6,019 nucleotides of DNA from JBHIEE01 sp046760445. Lineage in GTDB: Bacteria; Acidobacteriota; Aminicenantia; JdFR-78. The translations under genes were made by a program, and so were the position numbers. Shown one piece after another: positions 1-5,125 of this stretch; within the stretch, counting starts at the first letter, position 1, and each line of letters opens with the position of its first letter. Below the pieces are notes generated by a model. The model saw only the letters and a program-made list of their open reading frames with translations. It was not told the DNA's origin and made no database searches. The stretch covers positions 1 through 6,019 of the forward strand of contig JBHIEE010000147.1 of assembly GCA_046760445.1 (NCBI GenBank), given 5' to 3'.

Positions 1-876
1 ATTGAATCTTTCCTGATTGATTATTATCTCAGTCCAGACACATTTTTAGAATTTATTTGGATTCCAACTTTAAAGCCAAGCTTATTTCCCAAAATTGAAG
101 TGCCATTACTTCCTGGAGATGAAGCTAGTTACATCTCAGATTCAGATAAGATTATTATGCCTGAAAAGAATTTAAAAAATTCAATTTATGGTCTGAAATT
201 AAAAGGCACTTTATCAAATATTGACTATTCTTTTTCCTATTGGAGAGGATACAGTTACTTGCCTTTACCAATGAAAATTGATCTCTTTCCCACTGCTTCC
301 TATGAAAATGGAATAAAAAAAGAACTTTTCTATCCAAGGATGGAGATTCTGGGTTTTGATTTAGCAGGAGAAGTGTTTTCCATAGGTTATTGGGCTGAAT
401 TTGCTCTCTTTTTTCCTGAAGAAGTTATAACTTCAATTTATATTCATCCTGTAATTTTTAATGGGCAATCCCTGGCAATTGAGCAGAAAGAAACAGCTTT
501 AAAAGACGAGGCTTATTTAAAAGCAACAGTGGGCTTCGATTATACATTTGTCAATGGTTTATATTTAAATTTACAATATTCCAGAGGCTTACCTTTTGAA
601 ATAGGAAAAGATAATATTGGAAATTATCTTTTTGTTCAATTAGAAAAGAAATATCTGGAGGACCGGATCGGGCTTAAATTAAATGGAGCTTTTGGCTGGA
701 TAAAGGAATTTAAAGAAAATTATGGATATATGATTCAGCCAAGTTTGGCCTATCATCCAATGGACAATCTTGAATTCGAAATAGGCACAACTTTTTTTGA
801 AGGTAAAGGAGAAACGATCCTTGCTTCTTGGAAGAACTGGGACTATGCTTTTCTAAGAACAAAAGTTTATTTCTAA
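1..876 (+). CDS. Outer-membrane beta-barrel (porin-like) protein, C-terminal part
   Basis: The reading frame is open from the first base, so the gene begins outside the window and the GTG at position 100 is internal; 291 residues are visible. The chain alternates polar and hydrophobic residues in short strands rich in Tyr, Phe and Trp (for example YGLKLKGTLSNIDYSFSYWR), has no long hydrophobic helix, and ends in ...KVYF. A terminal Phe is the usual BAM-recognition signature of outer-membrane barrels. The pattern 'Y-G-L-K-L-K-G ... D-Y-S-F-S-Y-W-R-G-Y ... P' recalls DUF1302-like barrels, but that assignment is from memory. It presumably forms a channel or binding barrel in the outer membrane; its substrate is unknown. 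Its stop lies 2 bp before the methyltransferase start, so it is the upstream member of the same operon. The barrel class is fairly secure, the family less so. Confidence 0.7.
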   Translation: MESFLIDYYLSPDTFLEFIWIPTLKPSLFPKIEVPLLPGDEASYISDSDKIIMPEKNLKNSIYGLKLKGTLSNIDYSFSYWRGYSYLPLPMKIDLFPTASYENGIKKELFYPRMEILGFDLAGEVFSIGYWAEFALFFPEEVITSIYIHPVIFNGQSLAIEQKETALKDEAYLKATVGFDYTFVNGLYLNLQYSRGLPFEIGKDNIGNYLFVQLEKKYLEDRIGLKLNGAFGWIKEFKENYGYMIQPSLAYHPMDNLEFEIGTTFFEGKGETILASWKNWDYAFLRTKVYF

Positions 877-878
877 AA

Positions 879-1535
879 ATGAGTAGTTATATTTTTATGA
901 AAATCTTGGAATCAGTGCCTAAGAGATATGATTTAGGAATAACTCTTCTTTCCTTAGGAAAAGTCAATAAAATTAAAGAAAAAATAGCCAATGAATTCAT
1001 AAGAAAGGAAGATAAAGTTTTAGAGATAGGATGTGGAACAGGAAGCCTATCTGTGATAATGGCTGAAAAAGGAGCAGAAGTTTATGGTTTTGATATATCA
1101 AAGAGTATGCTTCAAGTAGCTAAGAAGAAGGTTAGCGCTAAAGCACTTCAAAATAAGATTAAACTGAGAGAAATGAGCGTCGCTGAAATGGATACTGAAT
1201 TTCCAAATGAAAGCCTTGACAAAATTGTTAGCATCTTAGTTTTTAGTGAGCTTTCTCGAGATGAACAAACCTTTGCTCTGCATGAAGCTTTCCGAATTTT
1301 AAGAAATAATGGATTATTGATTTTGGCTGATGAAGTTCTGCCGAAATCATTAATCAAAAAAATTATTTATTGGTTGCTCCGTCTACCTCTTCTAACTATT
1401 ACTTATCTTATTACTCAAACAACAACTAAACCAGTTAAAGGTTTAAAAGATAGAATAATTACCGCTGGGTTTAAGATTGTTTCAATTGAAAGAAACTTTC
1501 TTGAGTCTTTTGAAACCATTATTGCTAAAAAATAG
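879..1535 (+). CDS. cpaM: Class I SAM-dependent methyltransferase next to the HgcAB-like fusion (CpaM-type)
   Basis: A 218-residue Rossmann-fold methyltransferase. Motif I is V-L-E-I-G-C-G-T-G-S (residues 47-56), the acidic end of strand 2 is Asp72 in Y-G-F-D, the strand-4 region follows near Asp114 (L-D-K-I-V), and a post-motif L-R-N-N-G-L-L-I-L-A-D-E lies at 141-152. These residues bind S-adenosylmethionine. A hydrophobic stretch at about 161-180 may contact the membrane or a membrane partner. The ATG at 879 was preferred over an upstream TTG at 828 because it sits 2 bp after the barrel stop; ATG 897 is another possibility. No Shine-Dalgarno sequence precedes either ATG. Methyltransferases next to HgcAB-like fusions have been named CpaM (corrinoid protein-associated methyltransferase); I use that name from memory and from the position. 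The methyl acceptor is unknown. The fold is secure, the specific family moderately so. Confidence 0.8.
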   Translation: MSSYIFMKILESVPKRYDLGITLLSLGKVNKIKEKIANEFIRKEDKVLEIGCGTGSLSVIMAEKGAEVYGFDISKSMLQVAKKKVSAKALQNKIKLREMSVAEMDTEFPNESLDKIVSILVFSELSRDEQTFALHEAFRILRNNGLLILADEVLPKSLIKKIIYWLLRLPLLTITYLITQTTTKPVKGLKDRIITAGFKIVSIERNFLESFETIIAKK

Positions 1536-1537
1536 TA

Positions 1538-2641
1538 ATGAGTATCCTTAAAACATTAATAGCTTTTTTGTTTAGATTATTCCCCTTACCTACTGAACCA
1601 GGGTTAAGAATTTTCGGTAACCCAGGTGAGAATAGTCCTGTCTTTGTTACTTCTAATTTTGATTTGACAGTAAAAAGAGTATCTAAATATCTGAAGAATT
1701 TAGATTGTTATCTTTTAATTGCTCCTTCAAAAGGGATAAATGTCTGGTGTGCATCAACAGGTGGTTTTCTGAATGCTCATTCTATTATTTCAGTTGTCAA
1801 AACCAGTCGGATTGGCGAGAAAGTTAAGCATAGAAGACTAATCTTACCTCAGCTTTCTGCTCCTGGAATAGATACAGAGTTAATTAAAAAAGAAACTGGC
1901 TGGCACTCAAAGTTTGGCCCTGTATATGCGGAGGATATCCCTCGCTATGTAAAAAATAAATTTAAAAAAACTAAAGAGATGAACCTAGTCAAGTTTTCCT
2001 TCTCAGCCAGATTAGAAATGGCAATTATGTGGGCATTTAGCATTTCCGCAATTGTGGCTATTCCTTTTGCTGTTTTCTGGCCCACATCTTTGTTAAAAGT
2101 GCTCAGTTTAATATGGGGAATTTCCTTAATAATGTTTCTTTTTTATTCTTATGTACCTGGCAAAATAGGAATCCAAAAAGCTCTTTTCTTGGCTTTAATA
2201 TTTATTGGTGGTTTTATTTTTTATTCATTTCTTAAAGGAAATTTGAATATTAATCGAATAATACTCTGGAGTCTGGGGTCTATTGTGTTATTGTTTATAA
2301 TTGGTTTTGACTTTGAAGGAAGCACTCCTCTCTATGCTGGAAGCACAACTACCTTTTGGAGCAAAAAATGGCCCTGGGTTAAAAAAGCTTGGGCTAAACT
2401 AGGCTTTAAAATGGAAGAGTTTTTTGCAGTTAATGTTGATTCTGAAAAATGTACGGGCTGTAGAACCTGCATTGAAGTCTGCCCTTTAGGAGTTCATGAA
2501 ATAGATGAAGAGTCAAAAAAATCAAAAATCGTTTCCTTAGAAAAATGCGTCCAATGCACCGCCTGTGTCAGACAATGTCCAGAAGGAGCTATCTGGACTG
2601 AACCACCAATAAAAAACCTATCTAAAAAATTCAACCTTTAA
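1538..2641 (+). CDS. HgcAB-like fusion protein (membrane corrinoid protein fused to 2[4Fe-4S] ferredoxin)
   Basis: This 367-residue protein joins an HgcA-like part to an HgcB-like part. Residues about 18-150 match the corrinoid-binding domain: the motif N68-V-W-C71-A-S-T-G-G begins the cap helix, where Cys71 corresponds to the HgcA cysteine that ligands cobalt, followed by H-R-R-L-I-L-P-Q-L (98-106) and F-G-P-V-Y-A-E-D-I-P (126-135). Four hydrophobic helices follow (about 160-182, 184-204, 213-231, 239-257). The tail carries two ferredoxin motifs, C305-x2-C308-x2-C311-x3-C315-P and C337-x2-C340-x2-C343-x3-C347-P. The ferredoxin could supply low-potential electrons to reduce the corrinoid cobalt, as proposed for HgcB. 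HgcA normally has G-K after the NVWCA motif, whereas here it is T-G-G, and the C-terminal cysteines of HgcB are missing (the protein ends K-K-F-N-L). Fused forms are known in other anaerobes, and I recall none being shown to methylate mercury. The start is 2 bp after the methyltransferase stop, without a Shine-Dalgarno sequence. Confidence 0.87.
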   Translation: MSILKTLIAFLFRLFPLPTEPGLRIFGNPGENSPVFVTSNFDLTVKRVSKYLKNLDCYLLIAPSKGINVWCASTGGFLNAHSIISVVKTSRIGEKVKHRRLILPQLSAPGIDTELIKKETGWHSKFGPVYAEDIPRYVKNKFKKTKEMNLVKFSFSARLEMAIMWAFSISAIVAIPFAVFWPTSLLKVLSLIWGISLIMFLFYSYVPGKIGIQKALFLALIFIGGFIFYSFLKGNLNINRIILWSLGSIVLLFIIGFDFEGSTPLYAGSTTTFWSKKWPWVKKAWAKLGFKMEEFFAVNVDSEKCTGCRTCIEVCPLGVHEIDEESKKSKIVSLEKCVQCTACVRQCPEGAIWTEPPIKNLSKKFNL

Positions 2642-2647
2642 TTTATA

Positions 2648-2682
2648 TCAATATAAAAAGGGAACGAATTTTCCATTTTCCC
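2648..2682 (-). terminator. Weak candidate intrinsic terminator, - strand
   Basis: Read on the minus strand, GGGAA and TTCCC (plus positions 2678-2682 and 2660-2664) can pair across a 13-base loop, extended by two A-T pairs past a bulged base. TTTTTATAT follows the 3' arm. This could end transcripts from the sigma-factor operon, whose last gene stops at 2866. The stem is short and bulged, so the call is tentative. Confidence 0.25.
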
Positions 2683-2710
2683 CTTGAAGTGTTCTTGGAT
2701 GATATAATAA

Positions 2711-2838
2711 AAGTACATCCATTCCCCCTCTTGATAATTCAATATTTAATAAGAGTGATTTGATATTGTCTCAATAAGTACAAAGAGGGAGAAAGTACTT
2801 ATTAAACGCAAACCTCCTCCCTCTTGTTCGATTTTTTT
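2711..2838 (+). other. Intergenic structured element: overlapping inverted repeats, possible pseudoknot and terminator
   Basis: Between the two converging operons, AATAAGTAC (2773-2781) and GTACTTATT (2795-2803) form a perfect 9-bp stem with a 13-base loop. Part of the loop, AAGAGGGAG (2783-2791), is perfectly complementary to CTCCCTCTT (2817-2825), giving an H-type pseudoknot topology. Upstream AAGTAC (2711-2716) and CCCTCTT (2726-2732) can instead pair with GTACTT (2795-2800) and AAGAGGG (2783-2789), an alternative fold. Seven T residues (2832-2838) lie six bases after the last arm, so the second stem may act as a terminator for the + strand operon. The complementarity is read directly; the function is inferred. 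The rest of 2642-2865 shows no convincing gene. Confidence 0.4.
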
Positions 2839-2865
2839 GGTATTTTATCCAGTTTACCTTAACAC

Positions 2866-3321
2866 CTATTTTTTAGTATGTGGGTGTTTACCAGCTTTAT
2901 GTTGGCACTTACCAGTTTTGTGAGCCTCTTTGCATTCAGCTGAGCCTTCTTTATGTCCATGTCCTGGGTTTTTTGAACTCATTGCTGAGTGTTGGTGTTC
3001 ACCTGGTTCATGTCCAGTGCATTTGCCACTTTTATGAGCTTCTTTGCATTCAGCTGAGCCTTCTTTATGTCCATGTCCTGGGTTTTTTGAACTCATTGCT
3101 GAGTGTTGGTGTTCACCTGGTTCATGTCCAGTGCACTTACCACTTTTGTGAGCTTCTTTGCACTCAGCTGAGCCTTCTTGATGACCATGGGTTTCTGAAG
3201 TGACGGCTGCTTTTTCCTTCTCTTGAGCCTTGTTACCTGTTGCATAGACAATACCAAGAGCGATAAAAGCTACTATCACTACTGCCAATATTAGAACTAA
3301 TCTCCACGGTACTTTCTTCAT
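2866..3321 (-). CDS. Secreted or membrane-anchored His/Cys-rich repeat protein, probable periplasmic metal-binding protein
   Basis: A 151-residue protein with a hydrophobic N-terminal segment at about 7-27, acting as a signal peptide (possible cleavage after V-Y-A27) or an anchor; there is no lipobox. The rest is hydrophilic and built from a 38-residue unit starting at residues 49, 87 and 125, the last one partial. Each full unit carries a C-x8-C pair (E-C-K-E-A-H-K-S-G-K-C) and clustered histidines (G-H-E-P-G-E-H-Q-H and P-G-H-G-H). In total there are 18 His and 6 Cys, which strongly suggests binding of soft or borderline metal ions such as Cu, Zn, Ni or Hg; the metal is unknown. The start is supported by a near-perfect Shine-Dalgarno, AAAGGAGGTGA, 7 bases upstream, which implies strong translation. 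It is the last gene after sigma, anti-sigma and Spy-like genes, so it is a likely target or effector of that module. I do not recognise a named family. Confidence 0.8.
   Translation of the reverse strand: MKKVPWRLVLILAVVIVAFIALGIVYATGNKAQEKEKAAVTSETHGHQEGSAECKEAHKSGKCTGHEPGEHQHSAMSSKNPGHGHKEGSAECKEAHKSGKCTGHEPGEHQHSAMSSKNPGHGHKEGSAECKEAHKTGKCQHKAGKHPHTKK
2905..3188 (-). repeat. 114-bp tandem repeat inside the His/Cys-rich gene
   Basis: Two full copies, 2941-3054 and 3055-3168, differ at only four positions (3022/3136, 3025/3139, 3034/3148, 3049/3163), all synonymous, so the two 38-residue units are identical. Partial copies flank them: about 2905-2940 on the C-terminal side, more diverged, and about 3169-3188 on the N-terminal side. 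The repeat keeps the reading frame (114 = 3 x 38). Confidence 0.95.
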
Positions 3322-3328
3322 GGCTTTT

Positions 3329-3339
3329 TCACCTCCTTT
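3329..3339 (-). promoter_or_regulatory. Strong Shine-Dalgarno of the His/Cys-rich gene
   Basis: The minus strand reads AAAGGAGGTGA, close to the full complement of the 16S rRNA 3' end, 7 bases before the ATG at 3321. It fixes this start and is the strongest ribosome binding site in the window. Confidence 0.85.
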
Positions 3340-3357
3340 AAATGAAATTTTATATTT

Positions 3358-3369
3358 GAAGCATGCTTC
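3358..3369. promoter_or_regulatory. 12-bp perfect palindrome, candidate operator, upstream of the His/Cys-rich gene
   Basis: GAAGCATGCTTC is a perfect dyad in the 72-bp gap between the Spy-like gene stop (3394) and the His/Cys-rich gene start (3321). On the minus strand an AT-rich TATAAA sequence, possibly a -10 element, starts 4 bases downstream. The position suits an operator for a separate promoter of the repeat gene. No known regulator consensus is recognised. Confidence 0.3.
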
Positions 3370-3393
3370 TTTCCTCTGCGAAAATCTAATCGT

Positions 3394-3912
3394 CTACTTA
3401 TGTTTACATTCTTCTTCACTTTCTTCTGTCATCGGAAGCAGTCCTTCACCTTGATGTCTTCCTTCTGGACAAAGCCTTTTTGAGATAATTGAGAAAAGTC
3501 TCTTCTGTTGCTCTGGAGAAAGGATTTTCTTCTCTTGGAGTAAGTGATCAATGACAAGTTTCTGGAGTTCTGTTTGTAAAGATTCTATCTCAGTTAGTTG
3601 GATATTAATTTTCTCAAGGTCTGGCTCAGATTCCATAAGCAGATTGACCAATTGAACTCTTTTTTCTCTAAGTTCTTTCTTTATCTCTTCCATTTTAGGC
3701 TCAAGGGATTGTCTAAGGGACTCCATCTCTCTTGCTTGTGATTGGGAAAGGCTAAGTTCCTTACCTAAAATGCTCATTGGCGAATGTTTACCCTCTCGAT
3801 GGTGCCGCTCTTCACCACTCCTTTTCAACCAATGATATCCAACACTCCCCAAAACACCAATGTTAATGGCTATTGAAAGAATAAGACCTAAAATTAGTAA
3901 TTTTCTTTTCAT
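3394..3912 (-). CDS. Membrane-anchored periplasmic Spy/CpxP/CnrX-like protein (heavy-metal sensor family)
   Basis: A 172-residue protein with an N-terminal membrane anchor (about 4-24) and a highly helical, charged periplasmic domain. It shows two LTxxQ-like motifs typical of the Spy/CpxP and metal-resistance sensor families, L-S-L-S-Q-S-Q (53-59) and L-S-P-E-Q-Q (131-136), on either side of a long Glu/Lys/Leu-rich helical hairpin. A His-rich stretch follows the anchor (His27, 37, 38, 43), and the C-terminus has Cys148, His153, Cys169 and His171, all possible metal ligands. CnrX-type sensors in this superfamily bind metal and free an ECF sigma factor through the anti-sigma factor; Spy-type members are chaperones. 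The ATG is 3 bp after the anti-sigma stop, with GAGG 8 bases upstream inside the end of that gene. The gene order favours the sensor reading, but a chaperone role remains possible. Confidence 0.78.
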   Translation of the reverse strand: MKRKLLILGLILSIAINIGVLGSVGYHWLKRSGEERHHREGKHSPMSILGKELSLSQSQAREMESLRQSLEPKMEEIKKELREKRVQLVNLLMESEPDLEKINIQLTEIESLQTELQKLVIDHLLQEKKILSPEQQKRLFSIISKRLCPEGRHQGEGLLPMTEESEEECKHK

Positions 3913-3915
3913 AGT

Positions 3916-4410
3916 TTATTCCTCAATTTTAGAAACATTCGTTTGAGAGGTTAAGGCAATATAGACACCTCCCACTGATTCAGAGGGAAGATCATCGAAA
4001 TCGTCCAAATACAAAAAGTTCTCTTTTACTAAGGAGAAGGATTCATCAGTGGATACTTTAGTTTCTTCAGGATAGAGTATATTGCCCAAATAGATACCTC
4101 CTAATAGTCCGATTACCAAAATTATTAATGCCATGGCTGGAACAGGAATCACTATTTTCGACACTCTTTGAAATAATGGCTGTCTTAGCTCTCTTTCTCT
4201 AATTCTTTGCCGAAATCTCGCTTCAAAGCTATCTGAGGGTTCGATTTTTTCCCATACCTCAAGAGCATCCCAGGCTTGAGTGAGCAACTTCAACTCCTGG
4301 TTACAACCAAAGCATTCTGTTAAATGTTGTTCTATCTCTGACCTCACTTTCCTTTCTAACTCATTATCTATAAAGGCTGATAATTTCTCTTTTACTTTTT
4401 TGCATCTCAT
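3916..4410 (-). CDS. Membrane anti-sigma factor with zf-HC2 zinc-finger domain
   Basis: A 164-residue single-pass membrane protein. The cytoplasmic N-terminus has the zinc-binding anti-sigma signature: Cys3, then H29-x3-C33-x2-C36 in a helical context (E-Q-H-L-T-E-C-F-G-C-N-Q-E-L). One helix spans about 86-109 and a short acidic tail of about 55 residues (L-D-D-F-D-D-L-P-S-E) faces the periplasm. Members of this family bind and hold the ECF sigma factor encoded just upstream, and release it on an envelope, metal or redox signal. The ATG is preceded by GAGGGG with a 5-base spacer. The sigma stop is 34 bp upstream and the Spy-like gene begins 3 bp downstream. The tail is too small for a large sensor domain, which fits sensing through the separate Spy/CnrX-like protein. 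Confidence 0.88.
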   Translation of the reverse strand: MRCKKVKEKLSAFIDNELERKVRSEIEQHLTECFGCNQELKLLTQAWDALEVWEKIEPSDSFEARFRQRIRERELRQPLFQRVSKIVIPVPAMALIILVIGLLGGIYLGNILYPEETKVSTDESFSLVKENFLYLDDFDDLPSESVGGVYIALTSQTNVSKIEE

Positions 4411-4417
4411 TTTTTCC

Positions 4418-4436
4418 CCTCTACTTATTTAAACAC
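4418..4436 (-). repeat. Leader repeat copy 2, upstream of the anti-sigma gene
   Basis: The minus strand reads GTGTTTAAATAAGTAGAGG, which matches the leader of the sigma gene (5053-5071) at 18 of 19 positions. It contains the first part of the Shine-Dalgarno sequence. It may be a shared translation-enhancing or regulatory leader. Confidence 0.55.
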
Positions 4437-4444
4437 CGAAATGG

Positions 4445-5020
4445 CTAAAAACCTTCGGTTATATCTTTTTTAAAATATGGAGTGAGCTTTCTTTTCAAAT
4501 TTTGCTTTGCTCGCTGCAAAAGTGAGTCAACTGCTGAAGTTGAGCACCCCAAAATTTCAGATATTTCTCGGTAAGATAAACCTTCATATTTTTGTAATAT
4601 AACCACCATCCTTTGATTGATTGGCAAAGAGCTAATCGCTTCATTTACTAACTGGTTTAATTCCTTTTTCCCTGAATTTACAGAAGGATGAACATATGTA
4701 GGATCAGGGATTTCTCTAATTATTTCATTTCCAGTAGTAGAAATAGGTTTATCCAATGATACAGTTTGAAGATATTTTTTTGATCTCAATTTGTTTAGAC
4801 AAATATTAGTCGTGATTTTATATATCCAAGTGGAAAATTTTGCCTTTGGTTTGTACCTCTTCGCTGAATCATATACTTTTAGAAATACTTCCTGGGCTAT
4901 ATCTTCAGCTTCAGCTCGATTTTGGATGAAACGATAGGCAATATTTATCACTAATTCTTTATATTTCTTCAGAATTTGCTCAAAAGCAGATGTATTGCCT
5001 TGGGCAAATTCTAACATCAA
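4445..5020 (-). CDS. ECF-family RNA polymerase sigma factor (RpoE/SigW-like)
   Basis: A sigma factor of about 191 residues with the two-domain ECF layout. Sigma region 2 covers about 10-80 (N-R-A-E-A-E-D-I-A-Q-E-V-F-L-K-V-Y for core binding, F-S-T-W-I-Y-K-I-T-T-N for -10 recognition). A variable linker follows, then region 4 at about 121-178 (S-L-P-I-N-Q-R-M-V-V and the helix-turn-helix L-S-Y-R-E-I-S-E-I-L-G-C-S-T-S-A-V). It directs polymerase to the module's target promoters and is probably held by the adjacent anti-sigma factor. The listed start is TTG at 5020; ATG at 5017 is the next codon. Neither has a good Shine-Dalgarno. AGGAGG (5050-5055) instead lies 8 bases before an in-frame ATA at 5041, which would add I-L-D-P-D-A-K, a sequence typical of ECF N-termini, so the true start may be non-canonical. 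An in-frame TAA closes the frame just upstream of that. Confidence 0.92.
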   Translation of the reverse strand: MMLEFAQGNTSAFEQILKKYKELVINIAYRFIQNRAEAEDIAQEVFLKVYDSAKRYKPKAKFSTWIYKITTNICLNKLRSKKYLQTVSLDKPISTTGNEIIREIPDPTYVHPSVNSGKKELNQLVNEAISSLPINQRMVVILQKYEGLSYREISEILGCSTSAVDSLLQRAKQNLKRKLTPYFKKDITEGF

Positions 5021-5049
5021 CTTCGCATCCGGGTCTAATATTCTATTTT

Positions 5050-5055
5050 CCTCCT
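5050..5055 (-). promoter_or_regulatory. Shine-Dalgarno AGGAGG of the sigma-factor gene
   Basis: AGGAGG on the minus strand lies about 29 bases before the first canonical start (TTG 5020) but 8 bases before in-frame ATA 5041. It therefore bears on which start is used. Confidence 0.55.
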
Positions 5056-5071
5056 CTATTTATTTAAACAC
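5053..5071 (-). repeat. Leader repeat copy 1, upstream of the sigma gene
   Basis: The minus strand reads GTGTTTAAATAAATAGAGG, an 18/19 match to the anti-sigma leader at 4418-4436. It overlaps the AGGAGG ribosome binding site. Confidence 0.55.
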
Positions 5072-5073
5072 AA

Positions 5074-5102
5074 AAATAAGAAAAACTCTGCGGTTTGGGC
5101 AA
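5074..5102 (-). promoter_or_regulatory. Candidate sigma-70-type promoter for the sigma-factor operon
   Basis: On the minus strand TTGCCC (5097-5102) and TTATTT (5074-5079) are separated by 17 bases, between the transporter stop (5126) and the sigma gene. Both hexamers are imperfect. No clear ECF-type GGAAC -35 was seen, so autoregulation is not evident, and read-through from the transporter gene is also possible. Confidence 0.3.
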
Positions 5103-5125
5103 GATTAAGAGGAAAAGTGTAAGAA

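Noticed and set aside
100..102. GTG at 100 as the start of the barrel protein
   Set aside because: The frame is open from base 1 with coding-like residues and there is no Shine-Dalgarno, so the gene is cut by the window edge.
828..878. TTG at 828 as the methyltransferase start
   Set aside because: It would overlap the barrel gene by 49 bp and add a sequence unlike the fold's N-terminus; ATG 879 just after the stop is simpler.
1738..1770. True mercury-methylation gene pair hgcA and hgcB
   Set aside because: The two domains are one polypeptide, the motif after NVWCA is changed and the HgcB C-terminal cysteines are missing.
2941..3188. Possible CRISPR-like or noncoding repeat array
   Set aside because: The units are directly adjacent, 114 bp long, keep the reading frame and have no spacers, so they are protein-coding tandem repeats.
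2880..3203. A 107-codon + strand frame with internal repeats, opposite the His/Cys-rich gene
   Set aside because: It is the antisense image of the 114-bp repeat; the minus-strand frame has the signal segment, Shine-Dalgarno and sensible composition.
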